Below are positions 8,247 through 18,511 of a stretch of 64,000 nucleotides of DNA, one piece after another. A program made the position numbers and the translations under genes. Position 1 is the stretch's first letter. Each line of letters begins with the position of its first letter. Below the pieces are notes generated by a model. The model ran no database searches, was not told where the DNA came from, and saw nothing but the letters and a program-made list of their open reading frames with translations. The stretch comes from JAAYXS01 sp043820985 (GTDB lineage Bacteria; Planctomycetota; Phycisphaerae; UBA1845; Fen-1342), in the NCBI GenBank assembly GCA_043820985.1, contig JBDRDH010000180.1, positions 29,651 through 93,650 on the forward strand. The letters are read 5' to 3'.

Positions 8247-11200
8247 CACGCCACCTCCTGTTCCGAAGACTTCTCGATATCACAGAGGAAAGCCTTAAAC
8301 TCGGGGATCATCGTGTTCGCGTCGCCGACGTGCGGCGTCAGCATATTGGCGCTGTCGCCAGTGGCCAGACCACTGTAGCCCCAGTGCCAGGGGATCCCGA
8401 TCTGGTCTATCAGCCGACCTCCCACGAAGAATGGCTCGAAACGGTTGGTGACCAGGGCCCGCGCGCGCAGAGTGCCACGCATGGTCTTGACCAGCACCCA
8501 GTCTTTCCACTTAATGCCTTTGCGCCGGGCCAGATCGGGTGAAAGTTCGACGAAGACGTCCGGTATCAACTCGACCAGCCAGGGGATATTGCGCGTCATC
8601 GCACCAGCCTGCCAGTGCTCCGAAACACGGTAGGTCGTGGCGACAATGGGGAAATCCTTCGGGTCCCCGATTTTGTCCGGCTCCCAGATCTTGATGGCCG
8701 GATTGATCGACTGGTTCGGGTGTAACAGGTTCTCGACCGGGCTTTCCAGGGGCTCGTAATGCTCCGGAAAGGGGCCATCCGCTAGGGCGGTGGCGAACAG
8801 ACAGGCCACGCCCTCGGCCCGCATGATGAAGGGTCGCTTGGATTTTGGATTCTCCAGACCGTCCGGAGTGACCATCGGTTGCCAGCCGCCGTCTGGGACA
8901 TCGCCTTCCCACTTGGAGGTATCCGGATTCCAGTTGATAACCCAGCGTTTGGGGCTCCAGGGTTTGCCATGCAGGTCGACCGAGGCACGGTTGTAGATGA
9001 TGCGCCGGTTGACCGGCCAGCACCAGGAGAAGTCCGGATTCAGGCCCACACAGCGTCCGGCGGGAATCCCACTGGGATCCTCGCGCATCCGCTTGGCCAT
9101 GCGGTTGATGGTCTGGCGACCGCGGACCTCGGTGAGATGGTTGCCGGCGGTGCTCTTCTCGATCTCTTTGCCATCCTCGAAATCGACATAGCTGTTGCAG
9201 TACAGCCAGTTGCCCGAACAGGTGCTGCCGTCATCCGCCAAACCGGTGAAGCTGGGGACTTGCTTGCCTTTGTTTGGCCCGGACATGTAATAACCATTGA
9301 TTTCGGCGGCCACCCAATGAATGTCCGGCTCGCCATGGTCGTCCACGTTGTAATTCCAGTCCAGCTTGGTGATCGGCTCGGGGAATTGCCCGCTCTCCTG
9401 CTCATAGAGGGCTTTGAGTTCACTGACAAGCCGAGTGATGATCCAGGCATCCGAGCGCGCTTCGCCGGGTGGCTCGGCCGCCCGGTAGCGCCACTGGGCC
9501 CAGCGGCCACTGTTAACCACGCTGCCTTCCTTCTCGACGGAAGCGGCCGCCGGCAACAGGAACACCTCGGTGTTGATGTTGGCGGGATCGACGCCCGCGC
9601 GTTGATTCGGATCCCAGAAAACCGAAGTGTCCGTCTCGAAAAGGTCGACGCACACCAGCCAGTCCAGGTTCGCCAGGGCGGCGCGTTCCTTGTTGGAATT
9701 CGGGCCACCCACCGCCGGATTCTGCCCGAAGCAGAACAGCCCCTTGATCTGATCCTGGTACATGGCCTCGAAGAGCGAGATATACGAGAGATTCTTGCCA
9801 TATTTGCCCAGGTAGTTGAAGCAGAAGTCATTCTCCGGGGTGGCGTGGTCGCCCCACAACGCCTTCAGCAAGCTGACGGTGTATTTGGGGTAGTTCTGCC
9901 ACCAGTTGGCACTGAGCGGATCGTTGCTTTTCGGTGTGGATTTCGCGAGATACTCAGCCAGGTTTTGTATGGCAGCCTCGGGGGCCTTGAGGTAACCGGG
10001 CAGGATGTGGAAGAGCAACGCCATGTCGGTCGAGCCCTGGACATTGGACTCGCCGCGGAGGGCGTTGATGCCGCCGCCGGCCAGGCCGACATTACCGAGC
10101 AGGAGCTGGAGAATCACGTAGCTGCGGATGTTTTGCGTGCCGTGGGTATGCTGCGTGGTGCCCATGGCGTACAGCCAGGTGCCCACGCGGTCGGGCGCCC
10201 AGGTTGAGGTGAAGATGTCGCAGATGCGCCGGTATTCTTCCTGGGGGGCGCCGGTGATGTCGCAGGCCGTATCGATGTCGTAGCGCGCGAAGTGTTTCTT
10301 CAGCAACTGGAAGACGCAGTGCGGATGCTGTAGCGACATATCGCGTTGCGGGACACCATTTTCATCCAGCAGGTAAGCCCATTTTGATTTGTCATAGGCG
10401 CGCCGATCCTCGTTATAGCCGGTGAAGAGGCCGGCCTCGAAGCCGTACTCCGGATTGATGATGTATGACGCATTGGTGTAGTGCCGGATGTATTCCTGGT
10501 TGATGCGGTCGTTTTCGAGGGCGAAGTTGATCATTCCGCCGACGAAGGCGATATCCGTGCCCGAGCGCAGCTTGCAGTAATGGTCGGAGAAGGAAGTCGT
10601 GCGCGTATAGCGTGGGTCGCACGAGAGAATCACCGCGCCGTTCTCCTTGGCTTTCTCCAGCCAGCGGGCGGCAATCGGATGGTTCTCCACGGCATTACTG
10701 CCGCAGATCATGGCGACATCCGTGTTGATCATGTCGATCCAGTGATTGGTCATGGCCCCCCGGCCGAAAGAGGCGGCCAAACTGGCCACCGTGGAGCTGT
10801 GTCATATCCGGGCCTGGTGTTCGATCCAGACCAGACCCATGGCGCGCATGGCCTTGACCAGCAGATAGCACTCCTCGGTGTCGAGGGCCGCGCCACCCAG
10901 ACAGGCGATGCCATCGGCGCGATTCACGGTCAGGCCGTTTTCCTGGTTGAGCCAGGTTTCGTCGCGCGTCTGCTTGACTCGCGCGGCGATCATTTTCATG
11001 GCCTGATCCCAGGTGAGTTCCTCCCAACTGTTCTCTCCGGGTTTGCGGTGCCTGACTTTCTTCAGACGCCGATCGTTATGGTGAATCTGGTAGAGCGCGG
11101 CCCCCTTGCTGCACAGGCTACCTTCGTTGATGGGATGGTCGGGATCGCCCTCGATATTTACAATTTTGCCGTCTTGTACCTCCACGATCTGTCCACATCC

Positions 11201-11365
11201 GACACCACAGTAGGGACAGATCGTGGTCACGATCTTGCCACGTTGCGGTGTGGCCTGCGCCGCGTAGGCCGCGCTACGTCGTGGGTCTACGCCCAGGAAC
11301 GTTAGCAGGGTTCCTGTCCCTGCAGCGCCGGCGCCTGCAAGGAATCTCCGCCGGGTAATCTCCAT
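8246..11365 (-). CDS. fdhA: Selenocysteine formate dehydrogenase catalytic subunit
   Basis: The gene is interrupted by one in-frame TGA (10802-10804) that I read as selenocysteine, giving about 1039 residues, close to E. coli FdnG. The context QARI-U-HSSTVASLAASFGRGAMT matches the FdnG/FdhF active site, and codon 188 is close to the Sec196 of FdnG. Upstream are a twin-arginine signal (MEITRRRFLAGAG) and the [4Fe-4S] ligands CPYCGVGC and C85. Downstream is a normal Mo/W-bis-MGD oxidoreductase fold. The ATG at 11365 is chosen from the AAGGAG 7 bases away and from the Tat signal. The protein should oxidise formate (or reduce CO2) in the periplasm, passing electrons to the Fe-S subunit encoded next. 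Confidence 0.93.
10772..10790 (-). promoter_or_regulatory. Bacterial SECIS hairpin of fdhA
   Basis: Eleven bases after the TGA there is a hairpin with stem GGTGGCC/GGCCGCC (one G-T pair) and loop AGTTT. The 11-base distance equals that in E. coli fdhF as I recall it, and the loop carries the G-U that SelB recognises. It lies within the coding sequence. Confidence 0.75.
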
Positions 11366-11919
11366 CATCTCTCTCCTTGCATCCGTTTCTGGGCCAGGCT
11401 GCCGAGCGCCAGCCGGCTCGATTAGGGTGCCCGGGTCACACCGAAGACACACTCGTTTCCGGGAGCGCGCACACATATCTAAGAGGTAAAAGCCGCGGTA
11501 GCGAAATGTATGAGCCACACCTCAAGTCGGGTCCTCTCTGCCCGTGCCCGAGTAGCCCATTCCGAGCTGTTATCCGCCGACCCACCGCTCTGCTGTCACT
11601 TCAGCCTGAGTGCTCAAATGCCGAGCTGCCGTTTTATGCGGTCGGCCGACTGGCCACACCAGCAGTGCGAATTGCTCACAAGACATGTAAATGAACTCTT
11701 CCAGACCACTGGTGACCAATAACCATACCTTAGTACATCAGAGATAATCGATCAAGAGGCACGCCGGATCAGAATCGTGCTTGTGAACGTTCCGCCTACG
11801 CAGGTTGCTGGCCAGACACGCGCCTGGTGGTATCTCGATATGTTTCTGGAGACCGATCGCGCCCGCGGGCCTGACGAGGCGACGAAGATCGCATCTGGTT
11901 CCACGACGAGGGATTAATA
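11366..11919. other. Intergenic region upstream of fdhA
   Basis: This stretch should hold the promoter and leader of the formate dehydrogenase operon on the minus strand. I see no convincing sigma-70 or sigma-54 promoter. A molybdenum-cofactor riboswitch was looked for and not supported. On the plus strand a short frame (about 11723-11918, ending ...STTRD) stops two bases before the decayed lipoprotein start. It may be a remnant of an adjoining gene, but no family is recognised. Confidence 0.35.
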
Positions 11920-12183
11920 ATGCCGCGACAGATGACATTCTGGATAGCTTGCTGCGCGGTGTTGGCAATAAGTGGCTGTGAACGCCAGGGGGGCTAGACG
12001 CCGGCCGTGTGGACGAAACAAACCGTGCCGGCCCGACCATACCGCGCTACCGCATCGCCGTCATTCCCAAGGGCACGACACACGTGTTCTGGAAATCGTT
12101 CGAAGCCGGCACCAAGCAGGCCGGCGCGGGCTCGGATTGGTGTGGCGAGGATCAGTACGCGGCGTGTCAGTTGTCGGGCTGAT
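11920..12183 (+). pseudogene. Remnant of a sugar ABC transporter binding lipoprotein
   Basis: An ATG at 11920 opens a lipoprotein-like signal peptide (FWIACCAVLAISGCERQGG) that meets TAG at 11995. Shifting to the -1 frame from 11997 continues with RYRIAVIPKGTTHVFWKSFEAGTKQAG, which strongly resembles the mature start of ribose-type periplasmic binding proteins, then ends at TGA 12181-12183. Only about 90 codons survive, and the end overlaps the 3' end of the lon-like gene on the other strand. The frameshift plus truncation mark it as a decayed gene. The family call rests on motif memory. Confidence 0.55.
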
Positions 12184-14617
12184 CGCCGGCGCCGCGACCG
12201 TGCGATGGGGGGGCGGCTTTTTTCCAGTATTCATAGGCGCGTTTGACGGCGAGGCCCAGCAGGGTGTTTTTAGGGTACTGGCCACGCTTGTCAGGTTGAC
12301 CGGCGGGTATGCCGGTGAAGAGTTCCAGGGCTTCGTGGATTGTGCCGATGGCGTAGACGCTGAATTGTCCGTTAGCGCAAGCCTCGACCACGTCTTCGCG
12401 CAGCACCAGATCGCCGGCGTTGGCTTGCGGGATGATGACGCCCTGGGTGCCGGTCAGGCCGATATCGTGACAGGCATCGTAGAAGCCTTCGATTTTTTCG
12501 TTAACACCGCCAATTGGCAGGATGTGACCGACCTGGTCGATGGCGCCGGTCATGGCGAGATCCTGGCGCAGCGGCCTATCGGTCAGCGCGCTCAAAAGGC
12601 AACAAATCTCGGCACCCGAGGCGGAATCGCCATCAATACCACCATAGCTCTGCTCAAAAGCGACCGAGGCGTTGAATGCCAGTGGATGCTCGGTCCGCAG
12701 AAGCCAGCGCAGCAGGCCGCCGAGGATGTAGAAGCCCTTGGTGTGAATGGCCCCGCTCAGGGCCGATTCGCGCTCGATGTTGATCACGCCGGCGGTGCCG
12801 GGGCCGATGGTGGCAGTGATGCGGGCCGGGAAGCCATACATCAAGGGACCGGCTTGCAGGATCGCGAGGCCGTTAACCTGCCCGACAACGGAGCCCTCTG
12901 TTTGAATCCGAATCGTGCCGTTTGCTATGAGTTCGCGGAAGCGCCGGGCGGGCAAGTCAGCACGCCGCTTGTTACGCTGCACGGCCTGGCGCACATCTTC
13001 ACAACTGACCAGCTTATGCCCATTGTGCCGGGCGACAAAACTGGCTTCCCGCGCGATGTCCGCCAGGCGGCCAAAGCGCGCGGTGAGCTTGTCCTGGCGA
13101 GCGGCGATGCGGGCACCATGCTCGACCAGGGCGATGACGCCGGTCCCGTCGAACGAAATCAGTTTTTCCTCGCGCACAATGCGCGCCAGCACGCCGGCGT
13201 AGTCCGCGACGCCCTGTGCGTTGCGTGGAATGGTGGTGTCAAAATCCGCCAGAACCTTGAAAAGTTGCGGGAAATCGCCGTCATACGCGTCCAACATGAA
13301 ATACATGTCGGCGTCGCCGAGCAGAATCACCTTGACGTTGATGTCGATCGGCTCGGGCTTGAGTGAGGGTCCCGACCAGGGGAAGGTCAGTTCGGGGGGG
13401 ACGATCTCGAGTTGGTTGGTGCGCAGTGTGCGCACCAGGACTCTCCAGGCTCCCGGCTCGGTCAGGACGTCTCGGGCCTCGAGGATCAGGTAACCGCCAT
13501 CGGCACGCAGCAATGAGCCGGCGGCGATGCCCATGTGCGTGGCCCGGGCCTCGCCGCCCTGCGAGAACTCATAGTCGATGGTGCCCAGCAGCTTGCGCAT
13601 GGTGGGGGTGTTTTCGACGATGATCGGGCAAGGGGACTCGGATTTGTGCTCCAGTACGACATTTACCTCATACAGAATGTCCAGGTCCAGCTCTTCTTTT
13701 CCAAGGTTTGGTAAGTGATTGTTGATCACATCCTCAACAATCTCGTTAATGAATGTACGCACGCTCGGCAGGGGGAAGTCTTTCTCGATGGCCCCGGTCA
13801 GCTTGCTCAGTAAGGTGCGCGCGTTCGACTCCAGCAACTCCTGCACCGCCTGGTCATGCTGACGGCGAATCTCGTTGGCTTTCTCACTGATTTCGCCGAG
13901 TTGCTGCTGGAAAGCGGTCTGATTTTCGCGCAAGCGGGTTTGTTCCTCGGGGCTGATTTTTCCCTGGGCGATGAGTTGATCGAATTCCTCTAGTGGTACG
14001 GGCTTGCCGTCGATCAGGGGGAAGATCGCCGTATGGGTGACCGGGCCCACTTGCTTTGACACCAGGGCCAGGCCGGCGGCTTGCAGAGCCTGGTTGAACG
14101 GTAGCATGACCTGTTCAAATTCCTTCTCGGATTCCTGTTCGATGGCGGTGCGCCGCGCCTTGATGGTATCAGACAACAGAGCCGGTCCTAGATGATCGCG
14201 AATGAAACCCGCCAGCTTGTTGATGCGCCGGCGAAAGATGTGCGCCTTGCCCGGCGGTAGCGTAATCAAACGCGGACGATCCGGGTGCGCAAAGTTGTGA
14301 ACATAGCAGTGGTCCTGCCCGTGTGGGCAACTGGGCCGAATATCCTCCAACAAACGCTGGATGAGGGTCATACGCCCGGTGCCGGTCAGGCCACGCACGA
14401 AAATATTCTGTCCCGGGGCATTGGTTTCCAGACCGAAGCGTAATGCTTCGACGGCATCATCCTGCCCGACCACGCCGATGATGGGTTTAACGTCGTTCGT
14501 CGAATCGAAGGTGATCGTGGTGGCGTCACAGCGCCAGCGAAGAGTTTCAATGGGAAGTGGCTTGATCGGACTGAACACCGGCTGGCTTTTGCTCGTTTGT
14601 CGTCTGGGTGCGGTCAT
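12167..14617 (-). CDS. Lon-like ATP-dependent protease (AAA_32/Lon_C type)
   Basis: An 816-residue protein of the Lon-related family that lacks the classical Lon N-domain. The P-loop region is IFVRGLTGTGRMTLIQRLL near residue 75. The AAA part contains LGDADMYFMLDAYD and a long helical insertion (about residues 190-290, rich in Glu, Gln and Lys). The C-terminal S16 peptidase domain has the nucleophile motif GDSASGAEICCLLSAL and the partner Lys in PIGGVNEKIEGFYDAC. It should degrade misfolded or specific proteins in the cytoplasm. GGAGGT 7 bases upstream supports the ATG at 14617 over a GTG at 14632. It is monocistronic as far as can be seen. Confidence 0.88.
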   Translation of the reverse strand: MTAPRRQTSKSQPVFSPIKPLPIETLRWRCDATTITFDSTNDVKPIIGVVGQDDAVEALRFGLETNAPGQNIFVRGLTGTGRMTLIQRLLEDIRPSCPHGQDHCYVHNFAHPDRPRLITLPPGKAHIFRRRINKLAGFIRDHLGPALLSDTIKARRTAIEQESEKEFEQVMLPFNQALQAAGLALVSKQVGPVTHTAIFPLIDGKPVPLEEFDQLIAQGKISPEEQTRLRENQTAFQQQLGEISEKANEIRRQHDQAVQELLESNARTLLSKLTGAIEKDFPLPSVRTFINEIVEDVINNHLPNLGKEELDLDILYEVNVVLEHKSESPCPIIVENTPTMRKLLGTIDYEFSQGGEARATHMGIAAGSLLRADGGYLILEARDVLTEPGAWRVLVRTLRTNQLEIVPPELTFPWSGPSLKPEPIDINVKVILLGDADMYFMLDAYDGDFPQLFKVLADFDTTIPRNAQGVADYAGVLARIVREEKLISFDGTGVIALVEHGARIAARQDKLTARFGRLADIAREASFVARHNGHKLVSCEDVRQAVQRNKRRADLPARRFRELIANGTIRIQTEGSVVGQVNGLAILQAGPLMYGFPARITATIGPGTAGVINIERESALSGAIHTKGFYILGGLLRWLLRTEHPLAFNASVAFEQSYGGIDGDSASGAEICCLLSALTDRPLRQDLAMTGAIDQVGHILPIGGVNEKIEGFYDACHDIGLTGTQGVIIPQANAGDLVLREDVVEACANGQFSVYAIGTIHEALELFTGIPAGQPDKRGQYPKNTLLGLAVKRAYEYWKKAAPPSHGRGAGDQPDN

Positions 14618-14769
14618 GCTGTGTACCTCCACGACATATCATGCCAGAAAACTGTCGGAGAGGAAATCCGTACCGGAGTGGATGGCGCGGATACTTGGTG
14701 CTGTTTATGGAATTTGTCCCATCAGTCGCCGCATGCTCCCGTCGATGGTGGTTCATTTCCGAGACCGCT

Positions 14770-17154
14770 CTAGCGTGACACAACCTCGATTGGGATGGCC
14801 GGAAGAAAACCGACGGAAACACGCTGCTTTTTCTTCGCTCCCTCCTGGCCTCGTTGCGGCCGCTCCACGTCCATGAAGGCCTCGACGATCAGGTTGTCCG
14901 CGTACCCGGGCTTCACATCGGTGCCGTCGGCTTGCAACACAAATGCCAGGGTGCCGGAGGTGAGGGTTACATCCTGAAGCGTAATGCCTTTGGGCGGATC
15001 GTTGAGCTCCAACTCGATATCCCGCAGTTCTGGACGACCCGGAACCTTGATCTGTACCTGGGCAGAACCACCGGTGGGGAGCCGCACTGGAATATCCCCG
15101 CTCAATTCGACTGGCGATCCGGCACCTTTGCCACCAATAATCGCGAACATCAGTTCCTGTGACGGCGCTATATGACGGTACAGGAAGGCCTGCATCATGT
15201 TTTCCGCGGGAATGACCGGTCGGCTGATCTTTCTTTCGCCGATCTTGGCGCGTCCCTCCAGTTGCAACACAACGGGTTTATCGAATCGTCTGCGAGGCGC
15301 TCGCAGGGTCATGCGAACACAGTCCCGGCCGGCGGGAATCCGCGCGCCTTCCAGCTTGAAGCCGCGCGTGGCATCCTGCAAGAACAAGTCGACCGCGCCG
15401 TTAAAACCGTCTTTTCGCAGGATATGCAGGCTGATCGGTACGGTTTGTCCGGCTCGGGCATTGATGCTGGAAGGTGTCAGGTACAGTGCGAAATCGGGTT
15501 GCGGCGGTCCGATGCGCAGGCGATAGCCATACGCCGCGCCACCCTGGCTGAGCGCATCAGTGAGTTGGATGCAATACGTCCCATCAGCCGGTAATTGAGC
15601 GCGCAGGTACGAATCGGCGTGATGGGTAAGCAGCCCCATGTCCGTATGCAGGAAACCGTCCTTGTGCTCGTAATCGTCATTCCAAGCCAGGACGCGTCCG
15701 GATTCATCGGTCAGCCGCAGCAAGGAGTCCAGTGGGGAGTACAGTCGGCGGGCCATCACTTCGGCTACCACCACATCGCCATCCCGGCCTTTGAACTGGA
15801 AGACGTCCACGTCGCCGGGCTCAACGACGCGACCGTTGACGATTATAGGTAGCGTGATTCGTTGCGCTTGCGCGGGGCTATTGTTATCCTCTTTTTCGTT
15901 TATGGACGGCAGCGTATCCAGCGCATAGGTGACTGGATTGGACGAGCGCTTACCCCGACCCCAGGTCTTTTGCCTGACGCCATCCGCGTCAGACTTGGCA
16001 TCCAGCAACAACCTTTCGGTGGAAAGATTCCAACCCTCAATGGTGACGTACCGGTTCTTTCCGGTGCGCGCGCCCAGAGGAAAAGCTGACGTAATGAAGG
16101 GTTGTTCACTTATACTTATGCGGTAGACGAAGTCCTCCCGGCCGCGATAGATCGAGTCGCGGATTGCCAGTTCGTATTCACCGTCCTGGGGAACCTCGTG
16201 GAAGAGAACCGGATCGGGATCGAATCGGTAGTCATCCGCATAGGCCACTTCGTTGCCCTTGGCGTCGTAAAGAACCAGCGTGGCCTGGAACCAGCCCGGG
16301 ACGGCGTCGGCCAGATATGGTATCAGCCGGCGAGCAGACGCCGTGATTACCAGCTCCTGCCCCTGCTCGGCGTGGAAGCGGAAGCGGTCGATGTCGCCGG
16401 GCATGATCTGTCCGTTTATGAGAATGGGCAGATCGTGTGGTGTTTCTTTTGGCAGGGCCTTGAAATCAACGGGGACATTGGGCTCCAACTCGCGGATCTC
16501 GGGCAGGGCGCCGACCTGGAAAACCATGGGATTCGTCAGTCCCTGGCGTGTGCCGAGGCGGAGTTCCCGGTCGCCGGGAATTGCATCGTCATCGATCGTA
16601 ACTTCAATGACCACGGTTTCGCCGATTTGCGCGTTTTGTTGCCGCTTCCTGAAGTTTTGAAGTATGTGCCGCAGGTGCAGCAGTTCTCTGATGCTCATGT
16701 CCGCGATGTTGTCCAGCAGCGGATGTGGCGGCAGTTCGACCGGTTCTTCGGTCGCTTTGTCCTGCTTGTTTTTTCCGGCCATTCCTGGTCCGGGTAGACC
16801 CAGTTCGCGCCAGGGGGGCGTGGCGCTCACCTGTCCATCTTTGGCGAGTTCGGCCCAGCGCTTCTTGAACGCGGCCCGCATCCGGCTTCTAAGCTCGATA
16901 CGCTGTTCCTGGTCCAGGTTCCTGAGCGGTGGATAATGTTTGATGACTTTGGCGTGTACCCCCTCGCCGGAGATGTATACGTCACTGGCGCCCCTGAGAA
17001 ACTGTCCACCGACCTGGATTTGTGTGACTGTGTCCAGCCGACCGCCACCAGGGTAGAGATAGCCGATGTGTGGTTCGCGCTGAGCCACCTGGCCCCAGGC
17101 ATCCGCCGCGTAGATGGCCAGGATTAATAGTAATGCGCGTCGAGCTGGCATCAT
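14770..17154 (-). CDS. Secreted PPC-domain protein of planctomycete type
   Basis: A 794-residue exported protein (signal MMPARRALLLILAIYAADAWG). It has at least two pre-peptidase C-terminal (PPC)-like beta-sandwich repeats, recognisable from INGQIMPGDIDRFRFHAEQG...ADAVPGWFQATLVLYDAKG and VNGRVVEPGDVDVFQFKGRDG. The N-terminal part (PHIGYLYPGGGRLDTVTQIQVGGQFLRG) and the helix MSIRELLHLRHILQNF are typical of planctomycete proteins found beside DUF1501 genes. Its start overlaps the DUF1501 stop (ATGATG), so the three-gene set 20.1-14.8 kb is one operon. A role in binding or processing extracellular polymers is suspected; no catalytic residues are visible. Confidence 0.8.
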   Translation of the reverse strand: MMPARRALLLILAIYAADAWGQVAQREPHIGYLYPGGGRLDTVTQIQVGGQFLRGASDVYISGEGVHAKVIKHYPPLRNLDQEQRIELRSRMRAAFKKRWAELAKDGQVSATPPWRELGLPGPGMAGKNKQDKATEEPVELPPHPLLDNIADMSIRELLHLRHILQNFRKRQQNAQIGETVVIEVTIDDDAIPGDRELRLGTRQGLTNPMVFQVGALPEIRELEPNVPVDFKALPKETPHDLPILINGQIMPGDIDRFRFHAEQGQELVITASARRLIPYLADAVPGWFQATLVLYDAKGNEVAYADDYRFDPDPVLFHEVPQDGEYELAIRDSIYRGREDFVYRISISEQPFITSAFPLGARTGKNRYVTIEGWNLSTERLLLDAKSDADGVRQKTWGRGKRSSNPVTYALDTLPSINEKEDNNSPAQAQRITLPIIVNGRVVEPGDVDVFQFKGRDGDVVVAEVMARRLYSPLDSLLRLTDESGRVLAWNDDYEHKDGFLHTDMGLLTHHADSYLRAQLPADGTYCIQLTDALSQGGAAYGYRLRIGPPQPDFALYLTPSSINARAGQTVPISLHILRKDGFNGAVDLFLQDATRGFKLEGARIPAGRDCVRMTLRAPRRRFDKPVVLQLEGRAKIGERKISRPVIPAENMMQAFLYRHIAPSQELMFAIIGGKGAGSPVELSGDIPVRLPTGGSAQVQIKVPGRPELRDIELELNDPPKGITLQDVTLTSGTLAFVLQADGTDVKPGYADNLIVEAFMDVERPQRGQEGAKKKQRVSVGFLPAIPIEVVSR

Positions 17155-18488
17155 AACACCATGATTTCCTTCAGGCGGCCGCCACTCGCCACACCATCTT
17201 CCGCCGATGGTAGAACCTGGACGTCCATTCCGCGTGGATTGGGCAGTGGGCCAGCGGGATCGATGCCCAGCAATTCATACATGCTACCGATCAGATCTTG
17301 TGGATACACAGGACGTTCGGCGACGTATTCGCCTTTAGCGTCCGAGGCGCCCACGACCTGACCGCCTTTGAAGCCGCCGCCGGCCACAACCGTCGAGAAA
17401 CAATTGCCGTAATGTCCCCGGCCGCCGTTCCAGGGCGGCTCCCACTGGACTCGTGGCGTGCGTCCGAACTCGCCACCCCACCAGACGATTGTGCTGTCGA
17501 GCAGGCCCCGGTCGGCCAGATCCTCTAGCAGCGTGGCCATGCCCCGATCCATTTCCGGGAGTTTGCGGCGCATGGTCTGGAAATGCTGCTTGTGCGTATC
17601 CCAGCCTTTGTAGTTAATCGTGACGTAAGGCACACCCGTCTCGACCAGCCGCCGCGCCATCAGGCATGATTGCCCGAACGTGCTGCGACCGTAGCGCTCG
17701 CGGAGTTCGTCCTTTTCCTGCGACAGATCGAACAGCTTGCGGGCATCGCCGAACATCAATTCGTATGCCTGCTTCTCACAATCGTCGAGTTTTGTGAAGT
17801 TGGCGTTCGCCGGCATGCTCCGGCCCAGTGTATCCAGGGCGTGCAGCAGATCCCGTCGCCTGATTTGACGCTCATCCGAGATACCTCGGGCGATGATGCC
17901 CTCGACGGCGAAACGTTGCTGGTTGGGATCGCCGCCAGTGGCAAAGGGCTTATAGCCTTGCCCCAGGAATCCCGCTTCGGAGAAGCGTCCTTGAGTTTCG
18001 GTCAGCACGATGTAGGGTGGGGCCAGACCTTCGTAGCCGTGCTCGTAACCCTTGAACAGCGAGACGACGGCACCCGCGCAGGGGTAGACCAGCCGGCCGG
18101 GCTGGCGACCGGTCTGCACAAGGTATGACGCCGTCTCATGGGCGTTCACTCCGTGGGTCATGCTCCGGATGATGGAGTACTTATCAGCCTGCTGGGCTAA
18201 TAGTGGCAGCGATGCGCCGATTTGAATGCCGGAGACGTTGGTGGAGATGGCTTCGTTCAGGGGACCGCAGTAGTCATAGCCGGCGTCGGGCTTGGGATCG
18301 AAGGTATCCAGGTGCGCCGGGCCGCCCCACATCCAGATTTGTATCACCGAACTGGCCCGGGGTGGCTTCTCTGTAGCTTGCGCCAGAAGCTCGCGCGGAT
18401 TGCACAGCGCCAGTCCCGCCGCCCCGAGCAATCCGCATTTCAGTGCTTGTCGCCGGGTGACTTTATTCTGAGGTACCTGTGTGCTCAT
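17151..18488 (-). CDS. DUF1501 family secreted protein
   Basis: A 445-residue member of DUF1501, a family of alkaline-phosphatase/sulfatase-like fold common in Planctomycetota. It begins with a Tat-like signal (VTRRQALKCGLLGAAGLALC). Family blocks include WMWGGPAHLDTFDPKPDAG, IRSMTHGVNAHETASY, WDTHKQHF and IVWWGGEFGRTPRVQW. The ATG at 18488 is preferred because it places the Tat signal at the N-terminus; the longer frame would begin at TTG. It lies between the DUF1549/1553 gene and the PPC gene, the usual planctomycete arrangement. The family is thought to act outside the cytoplasm; substrate unknown. Confidence 0.88.
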   Translation of the reverse strand: MSTQVPQNKVTRRQALKCGLLGAAGLALCNPRELLAQATEKPPRASSVIQIWMWGGPAHLDTFDPKPDAGYDYCGPLNEAISTNVSGIQIGASLPLLAQQADKYSIIRSMTHGVNAHETASYLVQTGRQPGRLVYPCAGAVVSLFKGYEHGYEGLAPPYIVLTETQGRFSEAGFLGQGYKPFATGGDPNQQRFAVEGIIARGISDERQIRRRDLLHALDTLGRSMPANANFTKLDDCEKQAYELMFGDARKLFDLSQEKDELRERYGRSTFGQSCLMARRLVETGVPYVTINYKGWDTHKQHFQTMRRKLPEMDRGMATLLEDLADRGLLDSTIVWWGGEFGRTPRVQWEPPWNGGRGHYGNCFSTVVAGGGFKGGQVVGASDAKGEYVAERPVYPQDLIGSMYELLGIDPAGPLPNPRGMDVQVLPSAEDGVASGGRLKEIMVL

Positions 18489-18511
18489 ATCTTCGCGCCT
18501 GTCCGAACGAC

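Noticed and set aside
8879..10207. Long plus-strand open frame of 442 codons
   Set aside because: It lies wholly antisense to fdhA, has no family motif, and its composition is that of a mirror frame of a GC-rich gene.
11366..11560. Molybdenum-cofactor riboswitch before fdhA
   Set aside because: Some CTCCCGGAAACG-like strings are present, but the required paired elements could not be found by eye.
11972..13366. Plus-strand open frame of 464 codons
   Set aside because: It is antisense to the Lon-like protease gene, whose S16 motifs are intact; only the first ~200 bases of this region hold a separate plus-strand remnant.
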